Assembly: GCA_017398765.1 (NCBI GenBank)
Contig: JAFQEY010000055.1
Span: 1-64,000, forward strand
Reading direction: 5' to 3'
Length of the DNA stretch: 64,000 bases
Source of the DNA: Akkermansia sp.
GTDB taxonomy: Bacteria > Verrucomicrobiota > Verrucomicrobiia > Verrucomicrobiales > Akkermansiaceae
Translations under genes and position numbers: made by a program
Shown: positions 26,351 through 35,098 of the stretch, in pieces
Numbering within the stretch: the first letter of the stretch is position 1
How the letters are laid out: each line of letters begins with the position of its first letter
Notes under the pieces: model-generated
The model's database searches: none
Seen by the model: only the letters and a program-made list of their open reading frames with translations
What the model was told of the DNA's origin: nothing

Positions 26351-29300
26351 GTGGCAAGACCACTCACAGAATATGTTGCCAAGTCTCCTGCTTTTGCCGG
26401 AGAGCTGGCGCGGTTGCGCCGCGGCGGCACGCGCCGTGAGCCTGTGGTGTTTGACCGCGTATGCCCGGCTGCCTTTTCTTTTGTGTCGGCCATGGTGGCG
26501 GCACAGGCGGGTACACCGCGCCGCATCTGGGTGGTGGCAGATGCTCTGCCGGTGCAGGAGCGGGTGGCGGCAGAGTGGGGGCTTTGGGAGAGTGTTCCTG
26601 CTGTCTTTATTCCGGAGCGGGAAACGCATATCAACAATGGCTTGAGCGACCCGGATTTGGCGGCGGAGCGGCTGGAGGCATTGAAGCGGATTTCCGGCGC
26701 ACCCCGTGAGCCTCAGGCGGTGCTGGTGACCGCCGCCGGGCTGAGGCAGGCCGCTCCCGTGTTTGCAGATGATTCAGCCTGCACGCTGATGCTGGCTGTG
26801 GGGCAGGAGTTTCCGCCGGAGCAGGTGACTGCCTTGCTCACCGAGCGGGATTTTGACCGCGTGGAGCAGGTGACTGCGCGCGGAGAGTGGAGTTTGCGTG
26901 GCGGGATTCTGGATGTGTTTCCCCTGCAGTCTCCCTGGCCGCTGCGTGTGGAGTTTTTCGGGGACGAGATTGAGAGTATCCGTGCCTTTGATATTGATTC
27001 TCAGCTCTCATTCCGCAAGCTGGAGGAGGCTGAGCTGGTGCTGGATGAACCGCCCTCCGCCCGCCTGCTGGAGCATTTTATCACGGATGATGACTGGGTT
27101 ATCAGTCTGCCTGGCAGTGGGGTGCCGGGGGATGTGCTGGTGTTTGAACTGCCGCCGGACAGGGATGAGGCTCTGCCGCAGGTGGATGAGCGGGAGGCGT
27201 TGGGGAATACCGCCTTTTTCGGCTCGCCGCTCGGTTCGTTTGAAACCGGTGATTTTGTGATGCAGGAGGCGCGCCGTAATCTGGCGCGTGCCGGCTTGCT
27301 GCAGTGGCGGCGCGATAAGTGGCGTGTGCTCATGTTTTTCCCCCATGAGGGTGAGAAAAGCCGATTTGAGGAAATTTGCGGCGAGGATGAGGCGTGGTCG
27401 GCCGTGCAGAGTCGCGATGGTGATTTGCCGTTCGGCTTCACCATCCCGGGAGCCGGGGTGGCTGTGCTTTCCGCCGCAGAGATATTCGGGCGCTACTCCG
27501 GCCCGCGCACCCGGCGGCAGGATGACCGGGAGGACAGGTTGCGCCGCGAGCGCGCTCAGGCACCTCTGCGTGAGATTGAGGAAGGGGATTTGGTCATTCA
27601 CGCTGCGCATGGGCTGGGTAAGTTCATGGGGATTATCCGCGATGAGAACAGCGGTGAGCAGGAGCTGCATATCAAATACGCCGGCGATGTCATGCTCCGC
27701 ATCCCCCTGCAGCAGAGCCACCTCGTTTCCAAATACGTGGGCCTGGGGGCAAAAACGCCTGAGCTGAGCCGACTGGGGGATGCCCGCTGGAAGCGCGCCT
27801 GCAAGGCAGCAGAGAAAGCGGTGGCCGACTATGCCGCGCAACTGCTGGAGGTGCAGGCAGAGCGTGAGAGCAACCCCGGTTTTGCCCACCCTGCGGATTC
27901 GGCGTGGATGTGGCAGTTTGAGTCCAGTTTCCCTTATCGTGAAACGCCGGATCAGCTCCGCGCCATCAACCAGACCAAGGCGGACATGGAATCCCCGCAG
28001 CCCATGGATCGCCTCATTTGCGGCGATGTGGGATTCGGCAAGACTGAGGTGGCCATTCGTGCTGCCTTCAAATGCGTGACCGGCGGTAAACAGGCGGCCA
28101 TTCTGGCTCCCACCACAGTGTTGGCCGACCAGCACTACCGCACCTTCCGCGCCCGCATGAGCGAGTACCCCGTCCGCATCGAGCAGCTCAGCCGCTTCAC
28201 CCCGCCCAAGCGGGTGCGTGAGATTCTGCAGGGGCTTGCCGCCGGGGAGGTGGATATCGTGGTAGGCACCCACCGCATCATCTCCAAGGACGTGCATTTC
28301 AAGAATCTGGGACTGGCGGTCATTGATGAGGAACAGCGTTTCGGCGTGCGCCACAAGGAGCAGTTCAAGCGCATGTTCCGCATGGTGGACATGCTCACCC
28401 TGTCCGCTACGCCCATCCCCCGTACACTTTATACCGCCCTCATGGGCGCGCGCGCCATGAGCACCATCGAGACTGCGCCCATGAACCGCCTTCCCGTGCA
28501 GACTGCGGTTTGCCCCTACAATGAGCAGCTTATCGCCGCCGCCATTGAGCGCGAGCTGGACCGCAACGGGCAGGTGTTTTTCCTGCACAACCGCGTACAG
28601 AGTATTCACGACATGGAAGCCACGCTCCGCCGCCTCGTTCCCCGCGCTCGCATTGTGGTGGGACACGGGCAGATGGACAAGGCGGATTTGGAGTGCGTGA
28701 TGCGTGATTTTGTGAACGGCAAGGCAGACGTGCTGCTCTCCACCACCATCATTGAGAGCGGTATCGACATCCCCAACGCCAACACCATCATCATCGACCG
28801 TGCAGACAGATTCGGACTGGCAGACCTCTATCAGCTGCGCGGGCGCGTGGGGCGCGGCGGTCACCGAGCCTACGCCTACCTCATGCTGCCGCGGGAGGCT
28901 CTCTGCACGAGCGATGCCCGCAAGCGCGTCTCTGCCATCAAGCAATACACGGAACTGGGCAGCGGCTTCAAGATTGCCATGCGTGATTTAGAGATACGCG
29001 GCGCGGGTAACCTGCTGGGCACGCAGCAGAGCGGTCACATTGCCGCCATCGGCTTTGAGCTGTACTGCCAGTTGTTACGCCAATCCATTGAGCGTTTGCA
29101 GGGCAAAGCCCCCACTATCCGTGCGGAAGCCAACTTCAAGGCTGATTTCATCTGCCTGAGTGAAGCTTCCATGGCAACACGAGCCGATGCGGACAGCCTC
29201 ATCGGTGCCTACGTTCCGGCCTCTTACATGGAGTCCACCCGTATGCGCATGGCTGCCTACACCCAGTTGGCTCAGGCTACCTCCACAGAAGCTATCGATG

Positions 29301-29548
29301 ACTTAGAGCGTGATTGGCACGACCGCTTTGGTCGCCTCCCACGCGAAGCGCGTCATCTGCTGACTGTCCAGAAAATCCGTATCCTTGCCACGCGCCGCAA
29401 TATCTCACAGGTGGAAATCTCCGGCCAGAAGCTCATGCTCACCCGCAACAAAGATTATATATTGGATAACAAGCGTTTCCCCCGCCTCACCAAGCTGCGA
29501 CCCGTGGATAAGCTCACCGAAACGCTCGGCATGCTGCGCGCTTTGTAA
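26351..29548 (+). CDS. mfd: Transcription-repair coupling factor
   Basis: 1065 residues from a GTG start set by the promoter. The N-terminal UvrB-like region (about 1-340) lacks a working Walker A, as usual. IEEGDLVIHAAHGLGKFMGI marks the RNA polymerase-interacting domain. The helicase motor has GDVGFGKTEVA (Walker A), LAVIDEEQRFGV (DEEQ box), LSATPIPRTL and SGIDIPNANT, QLRGRVGRGG (motif VI) and a C-terminal TRG/D7 region. Mfd displaces RNA polymerase stalled at DNA lesions and recruits UvrA. Slightly shorter than the E. coli protein (1148). It stands as its own unit. Confidence 0.96.
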   Translation: MARPLTEYVAKSPAFAGELARLRRGGTRREPVVFDRVCPAAFSFVSAMVAAQAGTPRRIWVVADALPVQERVAAEWGLWESVPAVFIPERETHINNGLSDPDLAAERLEALKRISGAPREPQAVLVTAAGLRQAAPVFADDSACTLMLAVGQEFPPEQVTALLTERDFDRVEQVTARGEWSLRGGILDVFPLQSPWPLRVEFFGDEIESIRAFDIDSQLSFRKLEEAELVLDEPPSARLLEHFITDDDWVISLPGSGVPGDVLVFELPPDRDEALPQVDEREALGNTAFFGSPLGSFETGDFVMQEARRNLARAGLLQWRRDKWRVLMFFPHEGEKSRFEEICGEDEAWSAVQSRDGDLPFGFTIPGAGVAVLSAAEIFGRYSGPRTRRQDDREDRLRRERAQAPLREIEEGDLVIHAAHGLGKFMGIIRDENSGEQELHIKYAGDVMLRIPLQQSHLVSKYVGLGAKTPELSRLGDARWKRACKAAEKAVADYAAQLLEVQAERESNPGFAHPADSAWMWQFESSFPYRETPDQLRAINQTKADMESPQPMDRLICGDVGFGKTEVAIRAAFKCVTGGKQAAILAPTTVLADQHYRTFRARMSEYPVRIEQLSRFTPPKRVREILQGLAAGEVDIVVGTHRIISKDVHFKNLGLAVIDEEQRFGVRHKEQFKRMFRMVDMLTLSATPIPRTLYTALMGARAMSTIETAPMNRLPVQTAVCPYNEQLIAAAIERELDRNGQVFFLHNRVQSIHDMEATLRRLVPRARIVVGHGQMDKADLECVMRDFVNGKADVLLSTTIIESGIDIPNANTIIIDRADRFGLADLYQLRGRVGRGGHRAYAYLMLPREALCTSDARKRVSAIKQYTELGSGFKIAMRDLEIRGAGNLLGTQQSGHIAAIGFELYCQLLRQSIERLQGKAPTIRAEANFKADFICLSEASMATRADADSLIGAYVPASYMESTRMRMAAYTQLAQATSTEAIDDLERDWHDRFGRLPREARHLLTVQKIRILATRRNISQVEISGQKLMLTRNKDYILDNKRFPRLTKLRPVDKLTETLGMLRAL

Positions 29549-29602
29549 GCTGATTTCTTTCACTGTGGTGAGAATTGTTGATGAAGCTACTCTTCTAGTT
29601 GT

Positions 29603-29628
29603 TATCGTTTTGTGTAACGAAAACGATA
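29603..29628. other. Inverted repeat, possible operator or mfd mRNA end
   Basis: TATCGTTTT (29603-29611) and AAAACGATA (29620-29628) pair perfectly around GTGTAACG. No T tract follows, so it is not a standard terminator; it lies 55 bp after mfd and 110 bp before the operon promoter. Confidence 0.45.
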
Positions 29629-29738
29629 CGTAAGTAATAATTTGCTCTTTGGTGTGGCGATGATTAAGAGCTACTAAAGCGGTAGTGTTAATGGTGATAA
29701 AAAACTGTCAGTAACAAGATAAAAATGGAGAAAAAAGC

Positions 29739-29767
29739 TTGCAAAAAGATAGCGGTAACGATATAAA
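29739..29767 (+). promoter_or_regulatory. Promoter of the GYF/GTPase operon
   Basis: TTGCAA (29739-29744), 17 bp, TATAAA (29762-29767). Predicted start near 29774, leaving about 158 nt of untranslated leader, unlike the leaderless genes elsewhere in the window. Confidence 0.5.
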
Positions 29768-29931
29768 AGAGAGGTCGGGTTCGTTGAGTGGATGAACGGA
29801 CGAGATGCAAAAAATCTGCTGACATACATGGTGAAGATAAAAGAGAAGGATAAATATTTATCGGCATTGCTAATGGTAAGCAGTGGCGAGCAGTGACGGT
29901 ATGGTGAATAAGCCTTCAGGGTAAGGATGAT

Positions 29932-30903
29932 ATGTTAGTGTATTACTATTCAGAAGACGGGGGCGTAACGCGTAAGGGCCCCTACACGGCATCTCAGCTG
30001 GATAAGCGGAGACGCCAGGGGTTGGTCGCGACGAATGCTCGCGTGTGGTCTGAAGAATATGAAGCGCAAGCCCCCGGCGATGCTGAGACGAAAAATGAAA
30101 TCCGCAAAACAAGTGTTTGGCGGGTAGTCGGGTGTTTTGTGCTGGTTGGGTTGTTTCTCGGGATATATTTATCCGGCAATGTGGGAGGGGAGATTCAAAC
30201 GGCGGAGAGATTGAGCGCGGAGGGGGGCGCGCCTTTGCCTGGTTTATTTCCTGATGAAGAGGAAGCCGAGTCGGGAATTTCGGAAGAAGTTATGCAGAAT
30301 ATGGAAATCCTTCAGAATCTACGGATTCCTGTTTGCTGTTTTGAGGATACACCCGTTGATGAAGCTCTGATGTTTATTAGTGCTGTGGCGCGAAAGTCCG
30401 GAGTAATGTTGAATCTCATGAGTGAGACCCATGGCGGAGCGGAGCCGGTGATTCCGCATTTGCAACGAGAAGATGTATCTGCTCTGGAATTGCTGGAAGC
30501 CGTCTGCGATGCGAGCGTCTGTTCATTCAGAGTGGAAGCGGTTGGGGTGTTCGTTTATCCCAAGTCTTTGGCTCCTTTGACTAATCGGGAGGAGTACCAA
30601 CCGCAGAATGAAGCAGAGCAGCACTTACTGGATGCGCTGAAAACCATCATGATTCCCCGTTGTTGCTTTGATGGGAATTCCGTGGATGATGCCATGATGT
30701 TTTTATTGGCTGTGACGCGGGATGTTGGTTTCTCCATTAATTATGAGTATGTTGGAGAGCGAGATGTCGTTATCCCGTATCTGAATCTGGAGCAACTCAG
30801 TGCTTATGATTTATTGCGCTGCATTTGCCGCCGCACCGGGTGCGTCTTTTGGCCGGATAACGGCACCGTGGCGGTTGCCCCGGCAGATGAGTTGGAATAC
30901 TGA
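29932..30903 (+). CDS. GYF-domain membrane protein with two secretin-N-like repeats
   Basis: 323 residues. Residues 1-45 are a GYF_2-type adaptor (YYYSEDGGVTRKGPYTASQLD). A single membrane helix follows (VVGCFVLVGLFLGIYLSG, about 65-82). The outer part has two similar units of about 85 residues: LRIPVCCFEDTPVDEALMF and IMIPRCCFDGNSVDDAMMF, each continuing into a strand-rich end with VIPHL/VIPYL. They resemble the short secretin/TonB N-terminal (STN-like) fold, which mediates protein-protein contact in the periplasm. Start ATG is preceded by AAGGATG. First gene of the operon; it may be a membrane scaffold. No enzyme signature. Confidence 0.75.
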   Translation: MLVYYYSEDGGVTRKGPYTASQLDKRRRQGLVATNARVWSEEYEAQAPGDAETKNEIRKTSVWRVVGCFVLVGLFLGIYLSGNVGGEIQTAERLSAEGGAPLPGLFPDEEEAESGISEEVMQNMEILQNLRIPVCCFEDTPVDEALMFISAVARKSGVMLNLMSETHGGAEPVIPHLQREDVSALELLEAVCDASVCSFRVEAVGVFVYPKSLAPLTNREEYQPQNEAEQHLLDALKTIMIPRCCFDGNSVDDAMMFLLAVTRDVGFSINYEYVGERDVVIPYLNLEQLSAYDLLRCICRRTGCVFWPDNGTVAVAPADELEY

Positions 30904-30923
30904 AACAGGAGGAAACGCACACC

Positions 30924-31736
30924 ATGAGACCGTATTACTATTCCATTGATTTCGGAAAAAACTGGGAGGGTCCCTTTAGCCGGGAGGAAATCGATTCTCT
31001 TTGCCGGGTGGGATTGATAGATGCGCGCACCATGGTGAAGGAAGAAGCCGCCAACCCACCGCCGCCTTTCATGTCTCCGGCGTTCTGTGGCGGGCGCGTT
31101 GGCTCTGTCCCTGTCAACAATGCTGTGCAGGAGGACGCCTACATGGTCACGAAAAACGGAATACCGAGCGGTCCTTACCCCGCAAGCTATATCCGTGAGA
31201 TGATGCATCGGGGTGAGGTTCAACCCGGTGATATGGCGTGGAAGAATGGGATGCCCCAGTGGGTGCCCCTTGCTGCGGTTGCGGCATTGGTGCCTCTGGC
31301 TATGCAGACTGATGCCATGAGCGGGCTTGGTCAGGTGCCTTCCGGTGGTTTGTACCCGGGTGGGGATGCAAGCATGGGTACTGCACCTGTCGGGGGGACT
31401 GTCTCTATGGGACCGGATGTTGCGCCTGTTGCGGAGCACTCCGGCCTGGCTGATGTTGTCGGTAAATTGGTAAACAAGGGTATGCGGGAATGGCGCTCCC
31501 ACCAATCTGATGCTGCGTTGAATCCACCACCGCATGCAGAGCCGGGGGCCGTTGTTGCTGATTATGCGGAGTCTGCTGATTATGAAGATTCTGCCGATTA
31601 TGCGGATGCTGCCGATTATGATATCCCGGAGCCGGCAGAGTTGCCTGATATGGAGGGAGCAATGGAAGCCGTGGAGCTGCCGGATGCTGAAACCGGTGCC
31701 GGAATATTTGATTTTCTCAGTGCTTTTTTTGAATAA
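30924..31736 (+). CDS. Double-GYF-domain protein with acidic repeat tail
   Basis: 270 residues. Two GYF_2-type domains: residues 1-42 (YYYSIDFGKNWEGPFSREE) and about 72-115 (YMVTKNGIPSGPYPASY, ending DMAWKNGMPQWVPL). A Gly/Met/Pro linker follows, then an acidic tandem repeat built on SADY/AADY units (about 210-235) and a hydrophobic end GIFDFLSAFFE. GYF domains bind proline-rich peptides; Pro-rich partners are present in this operon. It has a perfect AGGAGG 11 nt before ATG, unusual in this window. No membrane helix, so probably a soluble adaptor. Confidence 0.75.
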   Translation: MRPYYYSIDFGKNWEGPFSREEIDSLCRVGLIDARTMVKEEAANPPPPFMSPAFCGGRVGSVPVNNAVQEDAYMVTKNGIPSGPYPASYIREMMHRGEVQPGDMAWKNGMPQWVPLAAVAALVPLAMQTDAMSGLGQVPSGGLYPGGDASMGTAPVGGTVSMGPDVAPVAEHSGLADVVGKLVNKGMREWRSHQSDAALNPPPHAEPGAVVADYAESADYEDSADYADAADYDIPEPAELPDMEGAMEAVELPDAETGAGIFDFLSAFFE

Positions 31737-31757
31737 TTCATTAACAATAGAAACGGT

Positions 31758-33086
31758 ATGAACTATTATTATTCCATAGACGGAGGGAAAAGTTGGGAAG
31801 GCCCTTTCTCTCAGAGTGAAATTGATAATCTGAAAGCGGTCGGTATTATAGATGCCAAGACCATGATTCGGCAGGACGGCGTGGCGCAGCAGCCCATGCC
31901 GCAGCCTGTGGGCTATTCCAATCAACCCGTTGCACCCCAGATGCCGCCGGCGGAGGAGCAATATATGCTTTTGATCAATGGTGTACCGGCCGGCCCTTAT
32001 CCGGTGAGTACCATTACCCTCATGCTGCAAAATAAAGAAATACGCGTGTCCGATATGGCGTGGAAGGAAGGCATGACCCAGTGGATGCCTCTTTCCTCCA
32101 TACTCAGCACGGATCAGCTTGGGAATTCGCTCCCCTCGCTGCGGGATTTCTCGCTTGGTAAATTTTTCTCCCAGGTGTTTACCCACCATACAAAAGAGGA
32201 AATGCAGGATTGTTTCATAGCCGGTACGCGCCAGGGAACGCCCCCGCTCTCTTCTGTGCAAACAAGCTTCCCGTCGCCCTGGATTTTTGCCAGAATGCTG
32301 GCATTCTGCTTGATTTTGTTCTTTGGATTCGGCTGGGCTTTGGATTATTTCCAAAACGTCTATCTGGTGCCGGGACTTTTATTTGTGGGCAATTTTGCTG
32401 TACCATTCTGTTGCTTTTTCCTGTTCTATGAACTGAATGTACGCCGGGATGTGCTGCTGTATGACGGGCTGAAAGCCTTTGTAGGCGGAGGATTGATATC
32501 ATTGATAGTGGCATTGCTGCTATTCTCTTCTTCCAATTCAACAACTCCTATTTGGGCAGGCCCTGTAGAGGAGCCTGCTAAAGTGTTGGCGGCCGTTTTG
32601 ATTGCCGGTTCAATGAGAAATGGGCGTATCCTGACCGGTTTGGTGTTCGGCGCAGCGGTCGGAGCCGGATTCGCCGCTTTCGAAAGTGCCGGTTATACAT
32701 TTAATACCTTGTGTGTTCTTATTGCTGGGCATTCGGGTGCCGACCCGGACGCAGTGATGCAACTGCGCGCGTTGTTAACACCCTTTGCTCACGTTGTTTG
32801 GACGGCTATTGCCGCGGCGGCTTATTGGATGGTTCTGAATGAAAAAATACGGGAGAAAACCCGCAGCAAAGAGGATTGCTCAATAGATTTCTCTGTTTTT
32901 ACGGATATCCGCTTCCTGCGTATTTTTGCCATTCCGGTTGTGTTGCACATGATTTGGAACAGCTCGTTATTTGCCGAGCATTTCATCATTCGTAATGTTT
33001 CGCTGGGAATTATCGGGTGGATTATCGCCCTGCGCCTGGTGAAGCTCGGGCTGAACCAGATAGCCTATGAAAAATTAAATAGCTAA
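31758..33086 (+). CDS. GYF-GYF-PrsW fusion: intramembrane protease of the PrsW family
   Basis: 442 residues. Two GYF_2 domains (1-42, about 72-115) nearly identical in pattern to those of the preceding gene. From about 175 there are eight or so membrane helices with PrsW motifs: EEPAK (271-275), VGAGFAAFESAGY, HVVW (345-348) and HMIWN (397-401). In PrsW proteases these Glu and His form the metal site that cuts membrane-bound targets (RsiW in Bacillus). The fusion to adaptor domains suggests that substrate or partner choice is made through proline-rich peptides in the same operon. Substrate unknown. Begins 21 nt after the double-GYF gene. Confidence 0.85.
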   Translation: MNYYYSIDGGKSWEGPFSQSEIDNLKAVGIIDAKTMIRQDGVAQQPMPQPVGYSNQPVAPQMPPAEEQYMLLINGVPAGPYPVSTITLMLQNKEIRVSDMAWKEGMTQWMPLSSILSTDQLGNSLPSLRDFSLGKFFSQVFTHHTKEEMQDCFIAGTRQGTPPLSSVQTSFPSPWIFARMLAFCLILFFGFGWALDYFQNVYLVPGLLFVGNFAVPFCCFFLFYELNVRRDVLLYDGLKAFVGGGLISLIVALLLFSSSNSTTPIWAGPVEEPAKVLAAVLIAGSMRNGRILTGLVFGAAVGAGFAAFESAGYTFNTLCVLIAGHSGADPDAVMQLRALLTPFAHVVWTAIAAAAYWMVLNEKIREKTRSKEDCSIDFSVFTDIRFLRIFAIPVVLHMIWNSSLFAEHFIIRNVSLGIIGWIIALRLVKLGLNQIAYEKLNS

Positions 33087-33097
33087 TCAGTAGTTAC

Positions 33098-35083
33098 ATG
33101 AAATTCATATACATATACGATTGCGTATCGGGCAAGCTTCGTGTGGGGCAGACGTGCCCATTGAGCATTGGCAATGCCCCGGAAGCCGGGGCGTTGGTGA
33201 CCATGCTGCCGGGGATTTGTGGTGTGGTCATGAGCCGCGGCTCTGTTAACACTTTCTTCCCCAAGCTGCCCTATGAATGCAATGGCGCAGGCATGGAAGG
33301 CTCTTTCAATCTGGAGGATGGGAAGGGCTATCTGATTGCCTGCAACGGTGGATTGTTCCTGATGCTGTGTTCTCCTGTACCGCCTCAGGCACAGCAGATG
33401 CTTTTTGCCTCATACAACAAGGACGCATGGTACTACTATACGCCGGACCTGGGAGGCTGGCAGGGGCCGCTTACTGCTATGCAGTTGAATGCCATGGCTG
33501 ATCGCCTGAATCCGGCTTCCTGGGTTACCATGACCGGTATGGGGCAGGATAATTATTGCTCTCTGAACGCTTTCCGGGAAATGGCGAGGCGTTTTTATGC
33601 CGTGCAGCCACAGCAGCCCGTCATGCCCGTGCAGCCGCAGCAGCCGGTCATGCCCGTGCAGCCGCAGCAGCCCGTCATGCCCGTGCAGCCGCAACAGCCT
33701 GTCATGCCCGTGCAGCCACAGCAGCCTGTCATGCCCGTGCAGCCGCAACAGCCTGTCATGCCCGTGCAGCCGCAACAGCCTGTCATGCCCGTGCAGCCGC
33801 AGCAAACGAATGCCGCTGTTTATGACGAAGAGGAGGAAGAGGAGTATGAAATGCCTGAAATAGACGAGCACAGCGGGCGTTTTCTCTGCCCGGTGTGTTG
33901 GTTGCGATTTGATGCCGGCGATGTCATGAGCATTGCCAGTCACCCGGATTTGATGGGTGACCCCGTACTGGGGCGTGATGCCATGCTCCGTTTCCAGGCA
34001 ACCCGCTTCAATGCGCGCGGTCAGGCTCTGGATGACAAGGGAATGCCCTGCATGCATTTAGCTTGTCCGCATTGCCGCCATAAATTGCCGCCGCGTTTTC
34101 TGGAAATTGAGGAGATGATTTTCTCTATCATCGGCGCACCCTCCTCCGGAAAATCGTATTATCTTGCTTCCTTTATCCATGAAATGGCCTACAAGGTAGC
34201 CCCGGAGTTTAATCTGGCATGGCGAGATGCGGACCCCGCCGGCAATTCCCAGCTCAACGATGTGAGTAACCGCCTGTTTTCAGCGGCTACGCCTCAGCAG
34301 GCATACCTCTCCAAAACAGACTTGGAAGGTGCTCTCTATGAGGAATTTTACCGCCATGGTCGCATGGTTAAATTGCCTAAGCCATTCGTGTTTAATTTAT
34401 CCAAGATGCAGAGCAAGAAACCGCCGCTGTCTCTGGTGTTCTATGATAATGCCGGGGAGCATTTTGAACCGGGGCGCAATAATGAGGATTCCCCCGGGGC
34501 CATGCATGTGGCGGTGGCCTCCGGCCTTTTCTTCCTGTTTGACCCGACCTCTTGCCCGGCTTTCCGCAAGCTGATTACGCACCGCGAGGACCCCCAGCTG
34601 AATTCCAACGGGATGCAGCTGGACCAGCAGGCCATCATCATGGCTGAAACGGAGTCTCGCATTGCCTCCATTCTCAACACCGGCCCGGGTGAGCAGATAA
34701 GCACACCTTTTGCTGTGCTTATCGGGAAATGCGATTTGTGGGAAGACTACCTCTCCACGCCGGAGGGTGGCGGTAAGCCTCTGTTGCCGGCTGTGGTAAA
34801 CGGTAAGCTGATTCGTGAAAATGTGGAGGCCAATTCTCAGCGTTTGCGTAAACTGATGATGAAGATACAGCCGGCTATTTGTACGACTGCTGAGAGTATC
34901 TCTGACAATGTGCGCTACTTTGCAATCTCCCAGTTGGGCTGTTCCCCGGTAACTTTTGAAGATGAGTTGACTGGGGTTACCCGAATCGGCCCCGACCCCA
35001 ACGGAATTGCCCCGCGTTACATGTGTGATGCAACCTTGTGGATGCTCAGCCTGCTGGCACCTGATTATATACCCTCAGTATAA
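33098..35083 (+). CDS. P-loop GTPase (double-GTPase-like family) with GYF-like segment and zinc ribbon
   Basis: 661 residues. A GYF-like stretch (about 110-135, WYYYTPDLGGWQGPLTA) precedes seven and a half copies of a VQPQQPVMP repeat (169-236). A zinc ribbon is formed by C264/C267 and C323/C326. The GTPase domain follows: GAPSSGKS (346-353, G1), DNAGE (450-454, G3) and GKCD (543-546, G4). This pattern resembles the DO-GTPase (double-GTPase) proteins that accompany GAP1 in predicted NTP-dependent conflict systems. No membrane helix. The proline repeat is a natural ligand for the GYF domains encoded nearby. Starts 11 nt after the PrsW gene. Confidence 0.8.
   Translation: MKFIYIYDCVSGKLRVGQTCPLSIGNAPEAGALVTMLPGICGVVMSRGSVNTFFPKLPYECNGAGMEGSFNLEDGKGYLIACNGGLFLMLCSPVPPQAQQMLFASYNKDAWYYYTPDLGGWQGPLTAMQLNAMADRLNPASWVTMTGMGQDNYCSLNAFREMARRFYAVQPQQPVMPVQPQQPVMPVQPQQPVMPVQPQQPVMPVQPQQPVMPVQPQQPVMPVQPQQPVMPVQPQQTNAAVYDEEEEEEYEMPEIDEHSGRFLCPVCWLRFDAGDVMSIASHPDLMGDPVLGRDAMLRFQATRFNARGQALDDKGMPCMHLACPHCRHKLPPRFLEIEEMIFSIIGAPSSGKSYYLASFIHEMAYKVAPEFNLAWRDADPAGNSQLNDVSNRLFSAATPQQAYLSKTDLEGALYEEFYRHGRMVKLPKPFVFNLSKMQSKKPPLSLVFYDNAGEHFEPGRNNEDSPGAMHVAVASGLFFLFDPTSCPAFRKLITHREDPQLNSNGMQLDQQAIIMAETESRIASILNTGPGEQISTPFAVLIGKCDLWEDYLSTPEGGGKPLLPAVVNGKLIRENVEANSQRLRKLMMKIQPAICTTAESISDNVRYFAISQLGCSPVTFEDELTGVTRIGPDPNGIAPRYMCDATLWMLSLLAPDYIPSV
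33602..33805 (+). repeat. 27-bp in-frame tandem repeat (7.5 copies)
   Basis: Seven full 27-bp units plus a 15-bp partial unit, each coding VQPQQPVMP. Units differ only at third positions (CCA/CCG, CAG/CAA, CCC/CCT/CCG). Copy number could vary between strains. It lies wholly inside the GTPase gene. Confidence 0.92.
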
Positions 35084-35098
35084 AATTAACCCAATCGT

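Larger units (their letters stand above)
29549..29931 (+). other. 383-bp intergenic region ahead of the GYF/GTPase operon
   Basis: AT-rich with no convincing ORF. It contains a perfect 9-bp inverted repeat (29603-29628), a promoter (29739-29767) and a leader of about 158 nt with many GATAAA-like words. No known riboswitch or RNA gene was recognised. Confidence 0.5.

Noticed and set aside
27008-28945. Long minus-strand open frame (645 aa) opposite mfd
   Set aside because: Antisense shadow: the plus strand has a full Mfd with all motifs, and the antisense product is His/Gln-rich without any natural domain.
30804-32354. 516-aa minus-strand open frame under the GYF genes
   Set aside because: Low-complexity His/Arg/Ile-rich antisense reading; the plus strand codes recognisable GYF domains in three genes.
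33595-33786. 63-aa minus-strand frame made of MTGCCGCTG repeats
   Set aside because: Only the reverse reading of the coding tandem repeat.
33602-33805. Regular 27-bp repeats as a CRISPR-like array
   Set aside because: Units are directly adjacent without spacers, in frame, and code VQPQQPVMP; the variation is synonymous, so this is a coding tandem repeat.
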